64,000 bases of DNA from Spirochaetales bacterium (GCA_016930675.1 JAFGGG010000022.1:1-64000); one strand, 5' to 3'; positions 25,547-33,998 are shown, numbered from the stretch's first letter. Translations and numbers: made by a program. Notes: generated by a model from the letters alone, not told the origin.

Positions 25547-26758
25547 TTATTCAATCTCCTTTAACACTTTATGTAATAGTTCCACGCCAAAAGAAAGTTC
25601 TTGCCTGCTGATAATAAACGATGGCGCGATCCGCAGAATATTCTTACCGGAACGTAATACCAGAATCCCCTGCGCCTGGGCTTCCTCCAGCAGATCCGGC
25701 ATGAGTTTTTCACCCTTGCCCTTTGTATCAAGAATCTCGATTCCGCGCAAGAATCCCTTTCCCTTAAGCCGGCCCACGCAGGCACAGTCCAGCTGAAGCT
25801 TCTGTAAAAGCTCATCCAGATAGTTAATTTTCTCTTTGAGCTCCGCTAAAAAAGCCGGCTCATTCAACTTGTCCCACACAAAAAGCCCCAGCGCGGTTGT
25901 TACCGGTCCGCCTCCGAAAGTAGTTCCGTGCTCGCCCACATGAATCAGTTTGTTCACCTTTTCGGCCAGGAGGGTTGCCGAAAGGGGAAGCCCTCCGGCC
26001 AGAGGCTTGGCCAGTGTGAGGATATCGGGTTCAAGACCGATTTCTAATGACGCGTACAAGCTGCCTGTCCTGTACAGACCGGTCTGGATCTCATCGGCGA
26101 TCAGGATGATATCGTGTTTCCTGCACAGCGCGCCCAGTTCTCCGGCAAACTCCTGCGTCATACAGGTCATCCCGCCTTCGCCCTGAACCACCTCTACGAT
26201 CACAGCGGCAAACTCTGCGTTCAAAACGGCTTTCAACGCTGCGACATCATTATAGGGTACGGACAACACCCCCGGCACCAGCGGCTGGTACGGATCCTGG
26301 TATTTTGGGGTGGGCGTGCAGGAAAGAGCTCCCATGGTCCTGCCGTGGAAGGCGTTCTCAAAGCATAAAATTTTATGATGCTCTTCTCCCTTAGCCCGCT
26401 TTGCGTACAGACGGGCGAATTTAAGCGCCGCTTCATTGGCTTCCGAACCGCTGTTTCCCAAATGAACCGCGGCAAAAGGTCCGCTGGCCACCAGCTTTTT
26501 GCCCAATTCCAAGGCTGGTTCTGTCGTCCATAAAGGAGGAATGTGAATCAGCTTTTTCATCTGATTGTAGACAACCTGCGCCATATCCTCCCTGCCGTAG
26601 CCCAGCGCGTTCACCGCGATGCCGGAGCCGAAGTCCAGATATTTATTCCCCGCCTTGTCATAAAGCCAGGCGCCTTCTCCTTTATCGAGCACAAGCAGCT
26701 CCGGAGCCACATGACCCGCGAAAGGAGTATTGTCTACAGTTGCCTCTGTTTTTTCCAT
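25547..26758 (-). CDS. argD: Acetylornithine aminotransferase
   Basis: A 403-residue class III PLP aminotransferase. It converts N-acetylglutamate semialdehyde to N-acetylornithine. Motifs: YLDFGSGIAVNALGY, the phosphate-binding LGNSGSEANEAALKFAR, FHGRTMGALS, ILIADEIQTGLYRTG (Asp holding the PLP nitrogen) and ILTLAKPLAGGLPLSA (the PLP lysine). Relatives that work on succinylornithine or GABA look alike, but the operon position between argB and argG settles the call. AAGGA precedes the ATG. A 156-base gap with direct repeats separates it from argB. Confidence 0.95.
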   Translation of the reverse strand: MEKTEATVDNTPFAGHVAPELLVLDKGEGAWLYDKAGNKYLDFGSGIAVNALGYGREDMAQVVYNQMKKLIHIPPLWTTEPALELGKKLVASGPFAAVHLGNSGSEANEAALKFARLYAKRAKGEEHHKILCFENAFHGRTMGALSCTPTPKYQDPYQPLVPGVLSVPYNDVAALKAVLNAEFAAVIVEVVQGEGGMTCMTQEFAGELGALCRKHDIILIADEIQTGLYRTGSLYASLEIGLEPDILTLAKPLAGGLPLSATLLAEKVNKLIHVGEHGTTFGGGPVTTALGLFVWDKLNEPAFLAELKEKINYLDELLQKLQLDCACVGRLKGKGFLRGIEILDTKGKGEKLMPDLLEEAQAQGILVLRSGKNILRIAPSFIISRQELSFGVELLHKVLKEIE

Positions 26759-26805
26759 TTTTCAATCCTTTCTTACGTTCTTGTGCGGGCCTACAGCCGG
26801 CCTTT

Positions 26806-26872
26806 ATCCGCCGCCGCCCTTAATGTCCTCGACCCGCCTCTGCCAAAATCCGCCGCCGCCGTTAAAATCCTC
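26806..26872. repeat. Two 25-base direct repeats between argB and argD
   Basis: The units 26806-26830 and 26848-26872 start with atccgccgccgcc and end with tcctc, match at 22 of 25 positions, and lie 42 bases apart start to start. They are inside the 156-base non-coding gap of the arginine operon, and nothing else in the gap is recognised. Confidence 0.6.
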
Positions 26873-26914
26873 TTCCAGTAGAGGCCGCGTTTACACACGG
26901 CATGGTCAAAATTA

Positions 26915-27697
26915 TTATTCTTTAAAAATGCGCGTGCCCCCGCTTCCTTTAATCAAAGCGGCAAGGGAACCCTTTGCTTCATACTGGGCAATAACAAGGG
27001 ATTCCACTCCATGTTCCAGCGCGTCCAAAGCGGAGCGGATTTTGGGAAGCATGCCGCCGGAGACTGTTCCGTCGGCTATCTCCTGCCTGGCCTGCCTGCT
27101 GTTTAATGTCGAAATCACCTTGTTATCCTTAAGCACTCCCGGTATATCTGAAAAAAACAGGAGTGAATTACACTTCAGCTGTGCGGCGATGGTAAAGGCC
27201 GCGGTATCCGCGTTGATATTGAGGCCCCGGCCCTGTTTATCCATGGCGGTTGAAGAAAGCACGGGGACGTAGTCGTGCTCAAGCAGCAGCTTAAGCAGGG
27301 CCGTATCTACCTCCGTGATCCTGCCGGTACGGGTCTCTGTTCCGTTGCCCGTTTCCAGGCTCTCGCCAACCGCGGTCATCCCCGATGAGCAGCTCAGGCC
27401 CACGGCATTGAGACCGCACTTTTGAAAAAGCCGCACCAGACGCGTATTCACCCGCCCGCTTAACACCTCATCCACGATATCCATTTCCTGCGGCGAGGTT
27501 ATCCGGATGCCGTCCTTAAACACCGGCTCCAGACCCAGCTGTTTTGTGCGCTGTGAAACCTCGGCTCCGCCGCCGTGGATGATGATAAACCAGTAATCAG
27601 CATGAAGCCTTTTAATATCATGAGCAAATTCAGAAAGCAGCTGCTCACTGTTGGCCAGTTTGCCGCCTATTTTTACCGTAACAAGTTTTTTTTCCAT
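26915..27697 (-). CDS. argB: Acetylglutamate kinase
   Basis: About 260 residues from the ATG at 27697 (GAGGG 7 bases upstream). It phosphorylates N-acetylglutamate in the second step of arginine synthesis. Amino-acid-kinase motifs: VTVKIGGKLANSEQL at the start (Lys), WFIIIHGGGAEVSQ (the Gly-rich anion loop), GLNINADTAAFTIAAQL and SDIPGVLKD. The N-terminal helix that lets hexameric forms respond to arginine is absent, so feedback control by arginine is less likely and control may be through ArgR. It begins 11 bases after the argC stop. Confidence 0.95.
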   Translation of the reverse strand: MEKKLVTVKIGGKLANSEQLLSEFAHDIKRLHADYWFIIIHGGGAEVSQRTKQLGLEPVFKDGIRITSPQEMDIVDEVLSGRVNTRLVRLFQKCGLNAVGLSCSSGMTAVGESLETGNGTETRTGRITEVDTALLKLLLEHDYVPVLSSTAMDKQGRGLNINADTAAFTIAAQLKCNSLLFFSDIPGVLKDNKVISTLNSRQARQEIADGTVSGGMLPKIRSALDALEHGVESLVIAQYEAKGSLAALIKGSGGTRIFKE

Positions 27698-27707
27698 AAT
27701 AATACCC

Positions 27708-28745
27708 TCAAAGTACACTGTGCACGGGGAGGCCTGCCGTCTCTTCCATTCCGAAACGTATGTTCATATTCTGTACCGCCTGGCCCGACGCACCTTTGAT
27801 AAGATTATCCAATACCGAAAACAGATACAGCATTGTGCCCTGCACATAAAATCCAATGTCACAGCGGTTGGAGCCCCAGACCTCTTTGGTTTGGGGAATG
27901 CCCGTTTTCCGCAGACCGATAAACGGGCATGAGCCGTAGTAGTTTTCGTAGACAGCCACTACCTGTTCCTGTGAAAGCTCCTCTGCCAATTGAACGGTTA
28001 TCGTGGTCGCTATGCCCCGCATAAGCGGCGCCAGGTGCGGAGTAAAAAACAGATCCGCCTTGGGATCAACTTTGGCCAGTTCTGCCTGAATCTCAAAGGA
28101 ATGGCGGTGGGTTTTACCCGGTGAATAGGCCCATAAATTCTCCGAACGTTCGCAATAAAGCAGATATTCTTTGCTTTTTTTTCCGGCGCCCGAAATACCC
28201 GAAATCGCGTTTACCATAAGCGGACCTGCGGCCAGACCCTCTTTTACCAGGGGCAGCAGAGGGAGCAGACTGGCCGTGGTATAACAGCCCGGATTGGCAA
28301 TCAGATCTGTTTTTTTAATTTCCTCATGATACCATTCACACAGACCATACACAGCCTGATCCAGCAGATCTTCCCGCGGAGGCCTTGCTCCGTAGGCTTT
28401 TTCGAACAGACCGGAGTCCTTGATCCTGAAGTCGGCTGAAAGATCAATGACAACAGCCTTTCCCAAAAAAGGAGCGCAGAGTTCGGCTGATTTTAGATGC
28501 GGCAAAGCCGCGAATACCACATCGAACTTCTGCTTATACGCTTCCTGAATGTCCACACATGTGCCTTGAGTGGCTTTTAGTTTTTCCAACTCCTTCTCAC
28601 TTATTCCCGCGTCAAAAGCCGTAATCGCTTCTCCTTTTTTCGAGGATGAAACAGGTATTATCTGCGTTACACCCGGATGCGCCAAAAGTAAGCGCAGGAG
28701 CACCTGTCCGGTATAACCCGATGTTCCCAAAATAGCTGTTTTCAT
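27708..28745 (-). CDS. argC: N-acetyl-gamma-glutamyl-phosphate reductase
   Basis: A 345-residue NADPH enzyme that reduces N-acetylglutamyl phosphate to the semialdehyde. Motifs: AILGTSGYTGQVLLRLLLAHP (NADP-binding), VFAALPHLKS, VIDLSADFRI, the catalytic-cysteine segment LIANPGCYTTASLLPLLPL (Cys in PGCY), and HLAPLMRGIATTITVQL (His, Pro-Met-x-R-G). Its ATG overlaps the argR stop by four bases, so the two are translationally coupled. Confidence 0.96.
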   Translation of the reverse strand: MKTAILGTSGYTGQVLLRLLLAHPGVTQIIPVSSSKKGEAITAFDAGISEKELEKLKATQGTCVDIQEAYKQKFDVVFAALPHLKSAELCAPFLGKAVVIDLSADFRIKDSGLFEKAYGARPPREDLLDQAVYGLCEWYHEEIKKTDLIANPGCYTTASLLPLLPLVKEGLAAGPLMVNAISGISGAGKKSKEYLLYCERSENLWAYSPGKTHRHSFEIQAELAKVDPKADLFFTPHLAPLMRGIATTITVQLAEELSQEQVVAVYENYYGSCPFIGLRKTGIPQTKEVWGSNRCDIGFYVQGTMLYLFSVLDNLIKGASGQAVQNMNIRFGMEETAGLPVHSVL

Positions 28746-29221
28746 GTTACCTTCTCCTTTAATTCCGGAATGTACCTTAACAAGGACTGTTTCACGGTCT
28801 GCCTGTCATATCCGTCGCGCGGCATAATCAGGATCGTGTCGTCTCCTGCCAGCGTACCTACAATCTCCGGCAGGCTGAGTTTGTCTATGGCCAGGGCCAC
28901 CATCTGCGCGTAACTGGGCAGTGTTTTTAAGACCCCGATATTACCGGAAAACTCATAACCGATGCAGCCGCACGCCGCGTCCTGATCCAGCCGGATCTGC
29001 AGAGCCTCTTTTATCTCCTCATTGGGCATGGCGTACACATACTCTCCGCGGGCGTTCAAGACCCGGCCGATCCGCATGTCTTTCAAGTCCCTTGAAAGCG
29101 TACTCTGGTTTACATGAAATCCCCGTTCCTGCAGCTGTTTTAAAAGCATTTCCTGACTTTCGATTTCATGACCGCGAATTATTTCTTCTATTTTATGTTG
29201 TCTTTCTCTTTTTTCCTGCAT
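28742..29221 (-). CDS. argR: Arginine repressor
   Basis: A 159-residue ArgR/AhrC-type regulator. The N-terminal winged helix (about 1-70: QHKIEEIIRGHEIESQEMLLKQL, then STLSRDLKDMRIGRV) reads DNA. The C-terminal domain (about 80-159: IGVLKTLPSYAQMVALAIDKL and VGTLAGDDTILIMPRD, with the GDDT arginine-binding motif) forms hexamers and binds arginine. It heads its own target operon argR-argC-argB-argD-argG. A box of the ArgR type overlaps the operon's -10 region, so it most likely represses its own synthesis when arginine is plentiful. There is no clear Shine-Dalgarno. Confidence 0.96.
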   Translation of the reverse strand: MQEKRERQHKIEEIIRGHEIESQEMLLKQLQERGFHVNQSTLSRDLKDMRIGRVLNARGEYVYAMPNEEIKEALQIRLDQDAACGCIGYEFSGNIGVLKTLPSYAQMVALAIDKLSLPEIVGTLAGDDTILIMPRDGYDRQTVKQSLLRYIPELKEKVT

Positions 29222-29238
29222 ATTTATGCTTTATTATC

Positions 29239-29256
29239 GACATAATTATGCATAAT
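29239..29256. promoter_or_regulatory. Candidate ArgR operator (ARG box)
   Basis: Two overlapping perfect palindromes, CATAATTATG (29241-29250) and ATTATGCATAAT (29245-29256), sit on the -10 box and start region of argR. The stretch 29239-29252 fits the known ARG-box pattern TGMATWWWWATKCA at 12 of 14 positions. Binding here would block RNA polymerase. Confidence 0.6.
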
Positions 29257-29273
29257 ACGTAAAAGTTTGTCAA
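29245..29273 (-). promoter_or_regulatory. Promoter of the arginine operon
   Basis: On the minus strand a perfect TTGACA (29273-29268), 17 bases, CATAAT (29250-29245), giving a leader of about 17 bases before argR. Confidence 0.7.
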
Positions 29274-29281
29274 CAGCTTTT

Positions 29282-30151
29282 TTATTTTTTTATAAAGTTA
29301 TGAGAAGAAAAATAGGGAAGTCGGTAGAAATCCGGAGGTATTATTTTATGTTCCATAAAATAATGTTTTATCCGCTCACAAATATCCGATGAGAAGACAA
29401 ATTCATAGCGATGATCGGCAACATATGCTTTAATTTTCATTTTTAAAAGCGCTGTTTCCGTATATACATCCTGGAATAATATGACCACCGGTTTCTGTAA
29501 ATAGCTGTAAGGTGAGGAATAGACCGCCTCATAAGCGATTCTCTTGATTTCCAGCAAATCGCTATTGCCCGGCAGATACATCTCGGTCACCACCTGGCAG
29601 TTTAACTCTCCGGAATTGGCGTCCGACACGGTGTCTTCCAGAATTGTTTTGCAGGGCACGGTAACCAGAGAATCATCAGGAGTCCGTATTCTTACTTTCA
29701 AGAGGTTTATATCCACTACCTCTCCGTAATAGTCTTTCACCTTTATTTTGTCACCAATGGTAAAGGGGCGGGTGGAAATGGTTTTGGCTTTCACCTTTTT
29801 CTTTATTTGTTTTGCTATCTCCTTGTCGGGAATTATTTTTACGGTGAAATTACGGCAAGCCGTATAGGCTTCAAAAATGGCGGCAAGTCTTTGCGGTGTC
29901 AGATCGGTTAAATCTATAAAAAACTGAAACACGAAGGTTACCGGAAATATTTTCTTGATAAATGATAAGAAAATGGAGTTGGCAGTTGCTATCCATAAAA
30001 TTCTGCTTTGAGTTCTGCTCACCAATAAAAAAAGGTCCTTAAGCACCCCGTAGCCGTCAATGTTTTTAAGAAATAACTCTTCTATATCATCCAGTAAGAT
30101 GATTTGTTTTTCCACAGCATTTATTTTTTCCATATCAATATCAAAAAACAT
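29282..30151 (-). CDS. Chimera of an ATPase fragment and an MscS channel fragment, possibly decayed
   Basis: An open frame of 289 residues made of two unlike parts. Residues about 15-105 look like the Walker-B/sensor half of an AAA-type ATPase (IILLDDIEELFL, then GYGVLKDLF, RILWIATANS, FQFFIDLTDL), but no Walker A loop is present. Residues about 122-280 are the cytoplasmic domain of an MscS-type mechanosensitive channel (TRPFTIGDKIKVKDYYGEVVD, then IRTPDDSLVTVPCKTILEDTVSDAN). The transmembrane helices that should come before this domain are missing. No ribosome binding site precedes either possible start. It faces the MscS pseudogene on the other strand. It may be a remnant of a larger ATPase-channel protein that lost its middle and beginning; a working short protein is not excluded. 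Confidence 0.5.
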   Translation of the reverse strand: MFFDIDMEKINAVEKQIILLDDIEELFLKNIDGYGVLKDLFLLVSRTQSRILWIATANSIFLSFIKKIFPVTFVFQFFIDLTDLTPQRLAAIFEAYTACRNFTVKIIPDKEIAKQIKKKVKAKTISTRPFTIGDKIKVKDYYGEVVDINLLKVRIRTPDDSLVTVPCKTILEDTVSDANSGELNCQVVTEMYLPGNSDLLEIKRIAYEAVYSSPYSYLQKPVVILFQDVYTETALLKMKIKAYVADHRYEFVFSSDICERIKHYFMEHKIIPPDFYRLPYFSSHNFIKK

Positions 30152-30779
30152 GTCAAACTATCCGGTTCCAGGTACCGCGGCAGAAAACTCATCAGTTTTT
30201 TAAGTTATATTCTGATTATTTTTTTGGCCGCCATAATTTTTTCCGACCAACTGGGCGGCATTAAAGGCGATGTGATCGATATCAGCATCTTAAGAACAAC
30301 ACTGATGGAAATCGGCAACTGGGTTGACGGAGACCTGTACAATGGACGCGTGGTCCGAATAGCCAACAGTTTCGTTTTTAAAGAACCCGTATTCAATTAC
30401 TCCGGCGATTTTCCCTTCCTGTGGGATGAACTCACTCTGCCTATCCGCTACGGCAGCGATCTGAATAAAACAAAAAAATCCTTTCCAAGTCGGCTTACGA
30501 AGTGCCGGGGGATTATACCGATTTAGTAAAAGCGGCGTGGGCTAAACTTGTGGAAAGATACGTACTGGAAGATGCGCTCGTCGAACCAATGACAGCCCTC
30601 ACTGCCGATGAAAACTGGGAACATTTACCTTGCGTTATGTGGTTGAATTCAAAAAGCGCAGGAGTACAAAAGATATGCTCTATTCAAAAATTCTTGAATA
30701 CATTCATAGGAATAGAAAAACTATTACAATTGCCTCCGCCGCCCAGGAGATAGCCATTCGCAGGAAGAACAGCGGCTGA
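30152..30779 (+). pseudogene. Decayed MscS-type mechanosensitive channel
   Basis: Reading three successive frames gives one channel protein. Frame 1 (30152 to about 30480) has the last membrane region SYILIIFLAAIIFSDQLGG and then jumps straight to IKGDVIDISILRTTLMEIG and FPFLWDELTLPIRYGSD. The pore helix and the start of the beta domain, some 50-60 residues, are missing. At about 30471-30490, near an A7 run, the frame shifts and continues as SAYEVPGDYTDLVKAAW and VEPMTALTADENWEH. At about 30620-30627 it shifts again and ends as TLRYVVEFKKRRSTKDMLY to a TGA at 30777. Each shift equals loss of one base. The internal deletion cannot be a sequencing error and makes the gene inactive. Confidence 0.75.
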
Positions 30780-30877
30780 TTTTTTTCCGGGCCAAACGCC
30801 CCGGCTGATAATTACCTTTTTGTTACTTTAAATGAAAAACCGCGTATGTTATTATGATATTCGATAGGAGAAGGAAC

Positions 30878-31255
30878 GTGCAAAAAACTATGCGTATGAA
30901 CCTATTTTACCCGCTGATTGCGGTTTGTGCTTTTGTTCTGTGCCAGACAATTTTCGCCCAGACTCCCTGTCCCGATTCGGACAATCTGATCATAAGCTGG
31001 CTCCAGAACCGGACAACCGTAGAGCAGGCGGAAGCCGACAATATGGTGACTCTCGAAGATCTGGGCCCCGATCCGGTGCCTTTCGGATATATCAATGAGC
31101 AATGGCAGGAGTTTCTTGCGCAGATGCGGGAAGGTGACGAGTTGTGGGAGTTTGAAAGCCCTCCCGAAACCTGGGACAATTTGGCGGGGCGCAAAGGCAT
31201 CGCGTTAATCCGCGACTGTGAGGTTGTGGCCTTGATTGTTACGCTTATGAACTGA
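30878..31255 (+). CDS. Small secreted protein of unknown function
   Basis: About 125 residues from a GTG at 30878 with AGGAGA 7 bases upstream. A signal peptide (MNLFYPLIAVCAFVLCQTIFA, cleavage near AQT) is followed by a mature part of about 100 residues with two Cys that could form a disulfide (TPCPDSDN and IRDCEVV). The segment WQEFLAQMREGDELWEFESPP, followed by AGRKGIALIRDCEVV, looks like a small conserved fold, but I do not recognise the family. It is convergent with the OB-fold-like lipoprotein gene, 6 bases apart. Confidence 0.6.
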   Translation: MQKTMRMNLFYPLIAVCAFVLCQTIFAQTPCPDSDNLIISWLQNRTTVEQAEADNMVTLEDLGPDPVPFGYINEQWQEFLAQMREGDELWEFESPPETWDNLAGRKGIALIRDCEVVALIVTLMN

Positions 31256-31261
31256 AACGAA

Positions 31262-31648
31262 TTACTGAACGCACTCCCACTTATCAACAACCAGATGGTA
31301 TTCCACGTAAAGCTCATCACCCGGATCGGGCCGCTTGCCCTTACCTTCTACTTTAAGTACTGTGCCAAAGAGTTTGACCATGCCTTGGCATTGGATTTGA
31401 GTTTTGGCATAGATCACAATCTGATAGTCCCGGACATCGAAGTACTCGCTGTACGGATGGCCTTCCACAAATGCAATCATATGCTGCCAGGGTATTTCGG
31501 ACACTTCACCTACAAGACACACTTTTTTATCCACGTACTCCTGCATGGGGGCGGTATCTTCCAGCATCACATATTCTTCCACGGTTTTACATCCCAACAC
31601 TAAAAACAGTAATAAAAGCAGTACTGCTGTAAAAAAATACTTTTGCAT
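31262..31648 (-). CDS. Small lipoprotein with an OB-fold-like domain
   Basis: About 128 residues. The lipobox LVLGC puts the lipid on Cys20. The mature part has a strand pattern like small OB folds (KKVCLVGEVSEIPW, YQIVIYAKTQIQC, GMVKLFGTVLKVEG, ELYVEYHLVVDKW). No specific family is recognised. Neither possible start has a clear Shine-Dalgarno; I chose the Met directly before the basic residues of the signal peptide. Confidence 0.6.
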   Translation of the reverse strand: MQKYFFTAVLLLLLFLVLGCKTVEEYVMLEDTAPMQEYVDKKVCLVGEVSEIPWQHMIAFVEGHPYSEYFDVRDYQIVIYAKTQIQCQGMVKLFGTVLKVEGKGKRPDPGDELYVEYHLVVDKWECVQ

Positions 31649-31723
31649 ACTATCTATCATAGAGTGATTTTTATTAATTGCAACACATACTTTGAAAAAC
31701 CGGCCGCTTTACTTGACACCTTC

Positions 31724-33001
31724 CTAATCCACATTCACTTCAGGAAAGGCGTCCTTCACATCATGTTTAAACTGCTCGATAGCCTCTTGTTTTGTTATAT
31801 TGCCTTGGATGTAATCATTGACGGAGTCCATTAAATAACCATGGATATCCAATTCGTATTTATTCATTAAGGAGCCATCCACTTTAAGGGCTTCTTCTGC
31901 GAAAAAATCATAGTAATTCTGGCCCCCCAGCATTTCTTCAGTGAACTCATGTTTGATCTGGTTTATAACGATCCTATCACTCATAAAATCTCCGGTTTCT
32001 CTGGCGAATCTTTTCAGAGTATCGCGGTTTAATATCATAAACCTTATAAACTCCCATGCCAACTTTTTTTGTTTGGACTTGGCTGAAATCCCGATCCAAT
32101 CACCCCCCCAAAAAAATGATTCAGGCCCTTTGCACAAACCCCAGTCACCCATGGTATGTACTATATTTCTTTTCATTACATAATGAAGACCCCATCGGGG
32201 CAGCATATATGCAAAAAACTTAGGTTCTGCCATATTCATATTCTCAAACCACTCATCCGACCATATATTGATTTCCGCAGTTAATTCCTCATCAGTCATA
32301 TCCTTAGATATTTCAAAAAAATCTAAAACCGGTTGCTCTATACTCAATTTATTGTTGGTAACAAAGGATTTTTTTCTGGCTGCAAGCGGATAATGGTAAT
32401 AATCACCAATTCCGGCAATAAGTTTTACCTTCCCGCCGCTTTTTTGTTTCACCAGCCGTGCAGTTTCTAAAAACTTTTCAGGAGTTTCAAGCATTTTGCC
32501 CATTTTATCGGGATCATCCGTACCAAGATATTTCTTGGCCACACTCCTTCTGTAAATAACACCTCCGACACAGGCCTGATAGCTTAACGCTCTGATTTTA
32601 CCCTGAGAATCTGTACCAACCTCACGCACAAAAGGAATCATTTGGGAAACATCCGCATTATAGGGTGGTGCCGATAAATTCTCCCAAAAACCACTTTCTA
32701 AAAGCTCTCCTATATTGGCATATTCACCCATAAACAGATCGGGGTTCCATTTCCCGGATTTCAGATTAGGGATAATCTTATCCATATAATCCATTAAGGG
32801 TATTACAGTTACCTCGATTTTAACATCCGGATTCTGCTTTTCAAAGTACTCAATAAAGTACCTGACAGTATCAGTATAAGATATGATAGTGAGAACCTTC
32901 TTATCTTGGGCCCAGATGCTATTGTTATCTCTGCCGGTAGATGTAAAAAGAAGCAAACAAATTATCGAACATATAATAAAACATTTTTTAACACCATACA
33001 T
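31724..33001 (-). CDS. Extracellular sugar-binding protein, single domain
   Basis: A 425-residue ABC-transporter family 1 solute-binding protein with a signal peptide (about 1-30) and no lipobox. Family patterns: LTIISYTDTVRYFIEYFEKQNPD, the VPD-type PDLFMGEY, IYRRSVAKKYLGTDDPDKMG, WGLHYVMKRNIVHTMGDWG, SFFWGGDWIGI and AWEFIRFMTLN-like AWEFIRFMILNRD. It should capture oligosaccharides in the periplasm. It belongs to a local group of six related domains (here, two in the 857-codon frame, two in the 835-codon frame, one in the 441-codon frame) and to the subgroup with FENMN. Four unrelated genes separate it from the other three genes. GGGAGG lies 5 bases before the ATG. No permease or ATPase gene is adjacent. 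Confidence 0.9.
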   Translation of the reverse strand: MYGVKKCFIICSIICLLLFTSTGRDNNSIWAQDKKVLTIISYTDTVRYFIEYFEKQNPDVKIEVTVIPLMDYMDKIIPNLKSGKWNPDLFMGEYANIGELLESGFWENLSAPPYNADVSQMIPFVREVGTDSQGKIRALSYQACVGGVIYRRSVAKKYLGTDDPDKMGKMLETPEKFLETARLVKQKSGGKVKLIAGIGDYYHYPLAARKKSFVTNNKLSIEQPVLDFFEISKDMTDEELTAEINIWSDEWFENMNMAEPKFFAYMLPRWGLHYVMKRNIVHTMGDWGLCKGPESFFWGGDWIGISAKSKQKKLAWEFIRFMILNRDTLKRFARETGDFMSDRIVINQIKHEFTEEMLGGQNYYDFFAEEALKVDGSLMNKYELDIHGYLMDSVNDYIQGNITKQEAIEQFKHDVKDAFPEVNVD

Positions 33002-33236
33002 TTTGACCTCCCATTTTAAATATTTTATATAATTTGCCCCGAAACTAGCTAAATTACTCTGGCTTTATTATATGATTGCAGAATAATTATGATGTTGCAA
33101 TAAAGTTTTTAATTTAATATGCTTGCTTTTCATCAAAAACTTAGATTAAATAAGCCAAAAAAATCTATAAATGGCAAAAAATTATTGCTATTTAAAAAGA
33201 TATTCTCTATTATCTTATCAACTTGAGGAGGGTGCT

Positions 33237-33998
33237 ATGTCACAATATTTCGACCCAAATTACTTACTTGGTGAGTTCCAACTCTTTTCACTCCCCCATA
33301 TCATAGCCCTGCTGGTGGTGGCGGCGCTTAATGTAATAATGGTGCTCAGTTTAAAGAAACTGAATAATGAAAAAGCAAATAAGTACTTCTGCTATATTTT
33401 ATCCTTTATACTCCTGGCTCAGGAGCTTTCTCTCAATATCTGGTATATCTGTGCGGGGAAATGGTCCGTAGGGCACCACCTCCCTTTACACCTCTGCGGA
33501 CTGGCGGTCGTCCTCTCACCCATCATGCTCATAGGCAAAAAAAAGCTTTTGTACGAACTGTTCTACTTCTGGGGAATGGGAGGTGCTATCCAGTCGATCC
33601 TTACTCCCGATAATGCCTACGGTTTCCCCCATTACAGAATAATTCAGACCTTTGTCTCGCACGGCGCCATCATTATGGCCATTATTTATATGACCTTTAT
33701 AGAAGGCTACAGACCCACCTTCAAATCGCTTATCAAAACCTTTGTGATAACCAATATCTATCTGGTTGTTATCGGCGCGTTTAACCTGCTGGTAGGAGGC
33801 AACTACCTCTATATCTGCGGCCCTCCGGAAACACCTACGGTAATCGACCTGTTGATTCAGGTTTTCGGTCCCTGGCCCTGGTATATAATCGGACTGGAAA
33901 TAGTCGGAGTAATCTCGTTGCTTGTTTATTACTCACCCTTTGCTATCAAAGATGGTCTGAGTAAATTAAAACAACGACGTTCCGCACAGCAGACATAA
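33237..33998 (+). CDS. TIGR02206/YwaF-type membrane protein
   Basis: About 253 residues from the ATG at 33237 (GAGGAGGG 5 bases upstream). Six or seven membrane segments. The signature is SVGHHLPLHLCGLAVVLSP followed by ELFYFWGMGGAIQSILTPD, FPHYRIIQTFVSHGAII and YLYICGPPETPT, the pattern of the TIGR02206 family (B. subtilis YwaF). Its role is unknown; it is an integral membrane protein. A rho-independent terminator overlaps its stop codon. Confidence 0.88.
   Translation: MSQYFDPNYLLGEFQLFSLPHIIALLVVAALNVIMVLSLKKLNNEKANKYFCYILSFILLAQELSLNIWYICAGKWSVGHHLPLHLCGLAVVLSPIMLIGKKKLLYELFYFWGMGGAIQSILTPDNAYGFPHYRIIQTFVSHGAIIMAIIYMTFIEGYRPTFKSLIKTFVITNIYLVVIGAFNLLVGGNYLYICGPPETPTVIDLLIQVFGPWPWYIIGLEIVGVISLLVYYSPFAIKDGLSKLKQRRSAQQT

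Noticed and set aside
26730-27272. 180-codon frame across the argB-argD gap
   Set aside because: It is antisense to two certain enzymes, and its sequence in the gap is only the repeat read in one frame.
30104-30526. A 140-codon intact small protein
   Set aside because: Its sequence is the first part of a channel that continues in two other frames, so it is a pseudogene fragment.
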